Source: Tetrahymena thermophila SB210 (Eukaryota > Ciliophora > Oligohymenophorea > Hymenostomatida > Tetrahymenidae). From it: 64,000 bases of DNA. The position numbers were made by a program, and so were the translations under genes. The notes under the pieces are model-generated. The model made no database searches, was not told the origin of the DNA, and was given only the letters and a program-made list of their open reading frames with translations. The stretch is taken from assembly GCF_000189635.1 (NCBI RefSeq), contig NW_002476244.1, positions 1 to 64,000 of the forward strand, written 5' to 3'. Below are positions 62,800 through 64,000 of the stretch, piece after piece (position 1 is the first letter of the stretch; each line of letters starts with the position of its first letter).

Positions 62800-64000
62800 T
62801 GTCTACTCTTTAAATTCTTCATCATCTTCTTCTTCCTCCTCTGTTAAAAAGCGCAAACCTTCAAACAATTTCGATATCGAATCAGCTCTTTCTTAAAATT
62901 CTTCTGGAGATTACTCTAGATAAGTGGATTACAAGCTTCAACCAATTTATAAATAGCTGTTTCCTAATTCATTTGTGCATATTTTTGGTGATATGGTTAT
63001 CCACACTGATATTAACAACTTAGAAGATTACATTGGAATTAATTCACCTTTTAATTACATAAAAAAAATATAATAAATTTAATATAAAAAAGCAAATTAA
63101 ACACTTGAGGTTTTGCTTGATAAAACGAATACCACATTTATAGACTACGACCACCTTATTTAACTTTTTTCCAATTATCCTGAAAAAACAATCCACGAGC
63201 TAGGTAAAAACCTTGAAAGATACAAATGCTACTCAATAAAATAATAAAAAATGGTCTAGATATGCTCTTAGTAAGAAGGTTATGCTGAATTTACACGTTT
63301 GAAATAAGTGAAATTTGAGAGATTTAAGTAGAAAGCTATGGAAATAGTAGACTAATATAAAAATGAATACATATGTTATATTATGTTTCAAAGAAATTAT
63401 GATACTGGAGGAGCTGAAATGAGAATAGTAGGTTTGAATGAAAAGCTCATTTCTCTTCTTGGCACTAGTGTTAATGATTTTGAAGAGCTAACAAGGAGAG
63501 TTGGAATGTATTGCTTCTAAAATAAATACATTTATAATTACATACTAAGTAAATATATTGAATAAATGGGAGAAACTTTAAGAAAGTCTCATGAATTTAG
63601 ACAGGCTGAAAATATTTAATTAAATAGAGGAGTCGAAAAAGCTTTCTCGTTGGAATATTAAACTTCAATGTTAACTATTGACGATTTTATGGTTGATTCT
63701 ACAATTAGATTAGAGACTTATGTAGATTGTACAGATGAAGATTCTGACATAGCTCATGATTTGTTAAAATTCAGAGACATGCTCCACATTTTTAGAATTA
63801 ATATAACAGATGAAACCATAAACACATTAAGAATATAAAGATTAGGCTAAACACCAAATTATAAAGATATAATCTAAAAAGAGTCTCTCTACTATGAGCT
63901 AGAAGCATCCATATTTTTAGAAAAATTCTATGGACCTAAAAGAGAGACTTAAGAAGATATAAAAAAGAAAGAAGAACTTGAAATAATCCAAAAATAAAAA
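62800..64000 (+). CDS. Hypothetical protein, partial at window edge; weakly PAS-like
   Basis: The first ATG is not found with certainty. Coding begins by about 62800 with a Ser-run followed by SVKKRKPSNNFDIESAL, a possible nuclear localisation signal. An intron is likely at about 63055-63110. From 63113 the frame stays open to the end of the window: VLLDKTNTTFIDYDHLIQLF, then YNYILSKYIEQMGETLRKSH and AHDLLKFRDMLHIFRINITD. The segment GGAEMRIVGLNEKLISLLGT resembles the start of a PAS domain (V/I-x-x-x-N-x-x-x-x-x-x-LG). A transcription factor with PAS-like domain is one possibility, not established. The gene runs off the window, so its C-terminus is unknown. Confidence 0.6.

Overview
The window is the left end of a ciliate macronuclear chromosome, most likely from Tetrahymena or a close relative. 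Bases 1-258 are a terminal array of CCCCAA repeats. All the genes read through TAA and TAG, which must encode Gln, and stop only at TGA. Base composition is extremely AT-rich, and introns are GT..AG, mostly about 45-100 bp and AT-rich (a few look near 30 bp, one is about 456 bp). CCCCAA plus this intron size favours Tetrahymena over Paramecium. Frames computed with the standard code are therefore mostly fragments or antisense shadows. The genes below were re-read by hand with the ciliate code, and most splice models were checked for frame. Layout: a subtelomeric ORF encodes only the C-terminal endonuclease half of an MLH3-like MutL protein (minus, 0.6-1.6 kb). A TPR protein with a mitochondrial-looking leader follows (plus, 2.2-4.6 kb), then a gene-poor stretch with a duplicated block of about 0.8 kb. 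From 8.4 to 24.8 kb every gene is on the minus strand: HSP70, two tandem DMT/EamA transporters, two low-complexity proteins, a kinase-LRR protein and an AAAP amino-acid transporter. An MFS transporter (plus, 26.9-28.6 kb) borders a minus-strand array of tRNA-Ala genes (28.8-31.6 kb): 11 full-length copies and two decayed ones, built partly by repeated duplication of a unit of about 650 bp. The right half carries uroporphyrinogen-III synthase, a polycystin-type channel with an N-terminal coiled coil, a casein kinase 1-type kinase, radial spoke protein 3 (minus), a small hypothetical gene, a B-box/WD40 protein, an arrestin-fold protein, two similar Gln/Asn-rich coiled-coil proteins (minus), a bacterial-looking DUF1348 protein, a small membrane-protein ORF (minus) and a partial plus-strand gene cut by the window edge. 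There are no operons; genes are single transcription units separated by very AT-rich spacers. Functional themes are cilia (RSP3, polycystin, perhaps the B-box/WD40 protein), membrane transport, heme synthesis, proteostasis and signalling. The most unusual features are the tRNA-Ala array, which includes a copy with a CGC anticodon, the MLH3-like endonuclease half lacking an ATPase domain next to the telomere, and a pair of prion-like Gln/Asn-rich proteins, one with an in-frame 88-codon duplication.
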